From Chloroflexota bacterium (GTDB lineage: Bacteria > Chloroflexota > UBA6077 > JACCZL01), in contig JACCZL010000787.1 in assembly GCA_013695975.1 (NCBI GenBank), forward strand, positions 1-7,457: 7,457 nucleotides of DNA, written 5' to 3'. Made by a program: the position numbers and the translations under genes. Position 1 is the first letter of the stretch. Every line of letters begins with the position of its first letter. Below, piece after piece: positions 6,259 through 7,457 of this stretch. The notes under the pieces were generated by a model. The model made no database searches and had not been told where the DNA came from. It worked only from the letters and a program-made list of their open reading frames with translations.

Positions 6259-6684
6259 TTATGCGGCGTCGCGCGGCAGGAGGACGAAGCTGCCGCCGTC
6301 GAGCGGGCGCAGGGCGCGAAAGTGGCGCTCGTCAAACGTCAGGATACGACGGGTCCTGAACCGGCGGGCCAGGACGACGACCGAAAGATCGGCAAGCCCG
6401 ACGTCGAGATCGGCGTACTGCTGGTCGTACTCGATGACCAGGTCGTACTCGTTCGGTTCGAGGCACGCGACCTCGAACCGGCCTCGGGCCAGATCCGTGA
6501 AAAAGGCCCGTCGGGCTGCCCGCCCGAGTCGACGACCGACGAAGTAATCGACCTCGGCCGAGACGGGCGCCGGTAGGATCAACTGGCCGGATTCGCGCAG
6601 GAGCACCTGGCTGACCGTGTCTCGAGAAGGATCTTCGGTGTTCATGAGGGCGATCAGCGGTCCCGCGTCGACGATGAGCGTCAC
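6259..6684 (-). CDS. vapC: PIN-domain ribonuclease toxin, VapC family
   Basis: This 141-residue protein has typical VapC length and the acidic PIN active-site residues in order: Asp6 in LIVDAGPLIAL, Glu44 in VSAEVDYFVG, Asp99 in GLADLSVVVLA (with Asp92 and Asp94 nearby) and Asp118 in ILTFDERHF. PIN toxins are Mg2+-dependent endoribonucleases that cut tRNA or rRNA when freed from their antitoxin; the target here cannot be told. The start is a GTG at 6684 that overlaps the antitoxin stop as GTGA, the usual coupled arrangement that keeps toxin synthesis dependent on antitoxin translation. The gene converges on the cupin-LuxR gene. All four key acidic residues are present, so the toxin appears intact. 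Confidence 0.92.
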   Translation of the reverse strand: MTLIVDAGPLIALMNTEDPSRDTVSQVLLRESGQLILPAPVSAEVDYFVGRRLGRAARRAFFTDLARGRFEVACLEPNEYDLVIEYDQQYADLDVGLADLSVVVLARRFRTRRILTFDERHFRALRPLDGGSFVLLPRDAA

Positions 6685-6908
6685 TCGCCGAAGCCTTCGA
6701 GCATCTCCTCTTCGCTGAGGTCAGCGATCGACAGGCCGGAAACGCTGACGACTCCGTCCATCGCGAACGAGCGAGGCTGGCTCGGTGCACTCGTATACAT
6801 GAGGATGGCAGCGCGCAGGATCTCGGCTTGCGAGCGCCCCTCAGCCTCGGCCGCTCTCTTCAGCCGCGCCGCATGCTCGGCATCGAGGTACACGCTAGTT
6901 TTCTTCAT
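6681..6908 (-). CDS. vapB: Ribbon-helix-helix antitoxin, VapB/CopG-like
   Basis: This 75-residue protein has an N-terminal ribbon-helix-helix fold: the strand MKKTSVYLD (1-9), then helices around residues 10-24 and 27-38 separated by the turn EGRSQAEI. The acidic tail SIADLSEEEMLEGFGE would wrap the toxin. It should bind DNA as a dimer at its own promoter and neutralise VapC. The ATG at 6908 is chosen because the RHH strand begins directly there; an upstream TTG (6944) would add 12 residues unlike the family. Its stop overlaps the vapC start by four bases. No Shine-Dalgarno is visible before the ATG, so leaderless translation is possible. Tandem repeats just upstream are its likely operator. 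Confidence 0.9.
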   Translation of the reverse strand: MKKTSVYLDAEHAARLKRAAEAEGRSQAEILRAAILMYTSAPSQPRSFAMDGVVSVSGLSIADLSEEEMLEGFGE

Positions 6909-6909
6909 G

Positions 6910-6930
6910 CGCGTAGGGTATCGCGTAGGG
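6910..6930 (-). promoter_or_regulatory. Tandem 9-bp repeats before vapB, likely autoregulatory operator/promoter region
   Basis: CGCGTAGGG occurs at 6910-6918 and again at 6922-6930 (plus-strand reading; CCCTACGCG toward vapB), 12 bases apart and ending one base before the vapB ATG. Ribbon-helix-helix antitoxins bind such direct repeats over their own promoter. Reading toward vapB, a weak -35 (TTGCGA) followed by GATACC or TACCCT 16-18 bases later overlaps the repeats, which would place the transcript start at or next to the ATG. Confidence 0.45.
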
Positions 6931-7072
6931 CACGAACGTCGCAAGGACCCGCGCGGCAGTCACCGAGCGGACAGCCGAGAGCCACCCGGCGCCTCACCCG
7001 CGTCGACGGCTCCGAAGATCCTGACCCCAATCACGCGGGCCCGGACGGCCGACGGCTCCCTCAAGGGCTCGA

Positions 7073-7457
7073 TCAGTAGGGAGAGGGGGCCTGGCTGATG
7101 GCGGGCGCCCACCCTTGCGTGAGCCTCGCCTGGGCCTGCGCGACGGCCGAGCAGGAGGGGCGGCCGCACACGGCCACGAGACCGCTCTCGGGGCCGTGGC
7201 CCTGCAACCCCTGGCGGGCACGGCGTTCGAGGAGGTCGAGCAGCCGCGGGTGGAGGCCCATGTGGGCCGCTAGCGGCATCGGTACGCTCGGATGCTGCTC
7301 GCGGAGCGGCCGTAGCCGCGCCTCGATCCGACGTAGGAGCACGCCGGTGTTCAAGAAATACGGCACGACGGCGATGCGCCGTGCTCCAAGGGCGAGGCAG
7401 CGCTCGACCCCCTCGGGCACCGTCGGCTGGGTCAAACTGACCCAGGCTACCTCGACC
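7073..7457 (-). CDS. CbiX-like sirohydrochlorin chelatase, C-terminal part, truncated by window edge
   Basis: The frame is open from the right edge to a TGA at 7073-7075 (127 residues seen). The edge reads in frame VEVAWVSLTQPTVPEGVER, so the gene begins beyond the window and the TTG at 7435 is not its start. The segment LALGARRIAVVPYFLNTGVL, followed by HMGLHPRLLDLLERRAR, is the characteristic second half of CbiX/SirB-type class II chelatases, which insert Co2+ or Fe2+ into sirohydrochlorin on the way to cobalamin or siroheme in the cytoplasm. The metal cannot be decided. The tail contains CGRPSC, a Cys pair, but no clear His-rich or CxxC cluster. The gene ends 164 bases before vapB on the same strand; bases 6931-7072 in between hold no gene I can support. 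Codon GC remains high in a second frame after the stop. Confidence 0.82.
   Translation of the reverse strand, partial: VEVAWVSLTQPTVPEGVERCLALGARRIAVVPYFLNTGVLLRRIEARLRPLREQHPSVPMPLAAHMGLHPRLLDLLERRARQGLQGHGPESGLVAVCGRPSCSAVAQAQARLTQGWAPAISQAPSPY

Noticed and set aside
7004..7059. Ten-base direct repeat CGACGGCTCC at 7004 and 7050
   Set aside because: Short and only twice present in very GC-rich DNA; chance is sufficient, and no regular array is formed.
1..7457. tRNA, rRNA, CRISPR array, transposase or insertion-sequence ends
   Set aside because: No cloverleaf, regular spacer-repeat pattern, transposase motif or terminal inverted repeat pair was seen; the 538/5518 repeat is gene-derived and lacks mobile-element hallmarks.

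Overview
The window is very GC-rich, with strong G/C preference at third codon positions in its real genes. Its gene content suggests a high-GC bacterium: a giant ATP-binding LuxR (LAL/MalT-type) regulator, FAD oxidoreductases, a C-x-CPHWGYVLKGR-type cupin, a VapBC pair and a CbiX-like chelatase. Chloroflexota (Thermomicrobia-like) is my first guess and Actinomycetota the alternative. This rests on gene style and composition, not on a search.

Left part (1-2343). The window opens inside the C-terminal third of a PHBH-type FAD-dependent monooxygenase. Its conserved part ends near 437, followed by about 33 codons of poorly coding-like tail. Its stop overlaps the ATG of a 39-codon fragment (538-657) whose first ~63 bases closely copy the start of the cupin-LuxR gene at 5518. 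This fragment looks like a beheaded paralogue. Next is an intact berberine-bridge-like FAD oxidoreductase (679-2064), a hairpin just after its stop, and a 279-bp intergenic region holding one possible 41-aa ORF.

Middle (2344-6144). A 986-aa LAL regulator (AAA ATPase, TPR-like helical repeats, C-terminal LuxR HTH) is followed by a 213-bp intergenic region with two short inverted repeats that share the string GATTCCCCC. Then comes a 208-aa protein that joins a small cupin to a LuxR-type HTH, an unusual one-component sensor design. Two regulators of different architecture with the same DNA-binding fold therefore sit next to two flavin oxidases/oxygenases. A plausible reading is a small-molecule-responsive regulatory module, but no substrate can be named from the sequence.

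Right part (6145-7457), all on the minus strand: a vapBC toxin-antitoxin pair (ribbon-helix-helix antitoxin, PIN toxin, GTGA overlap) with tandem 9-bp repeats directly before vapB, then the C-terminal part of a CbiX-like sirohydrochlorin chelatase that runs off the right edge. The most noteworthy items are the duplicated cupin-LuxR 5' end at 538, the cupin-HTH fusion itself, and the repeated operator-like sequence between the two regulators.
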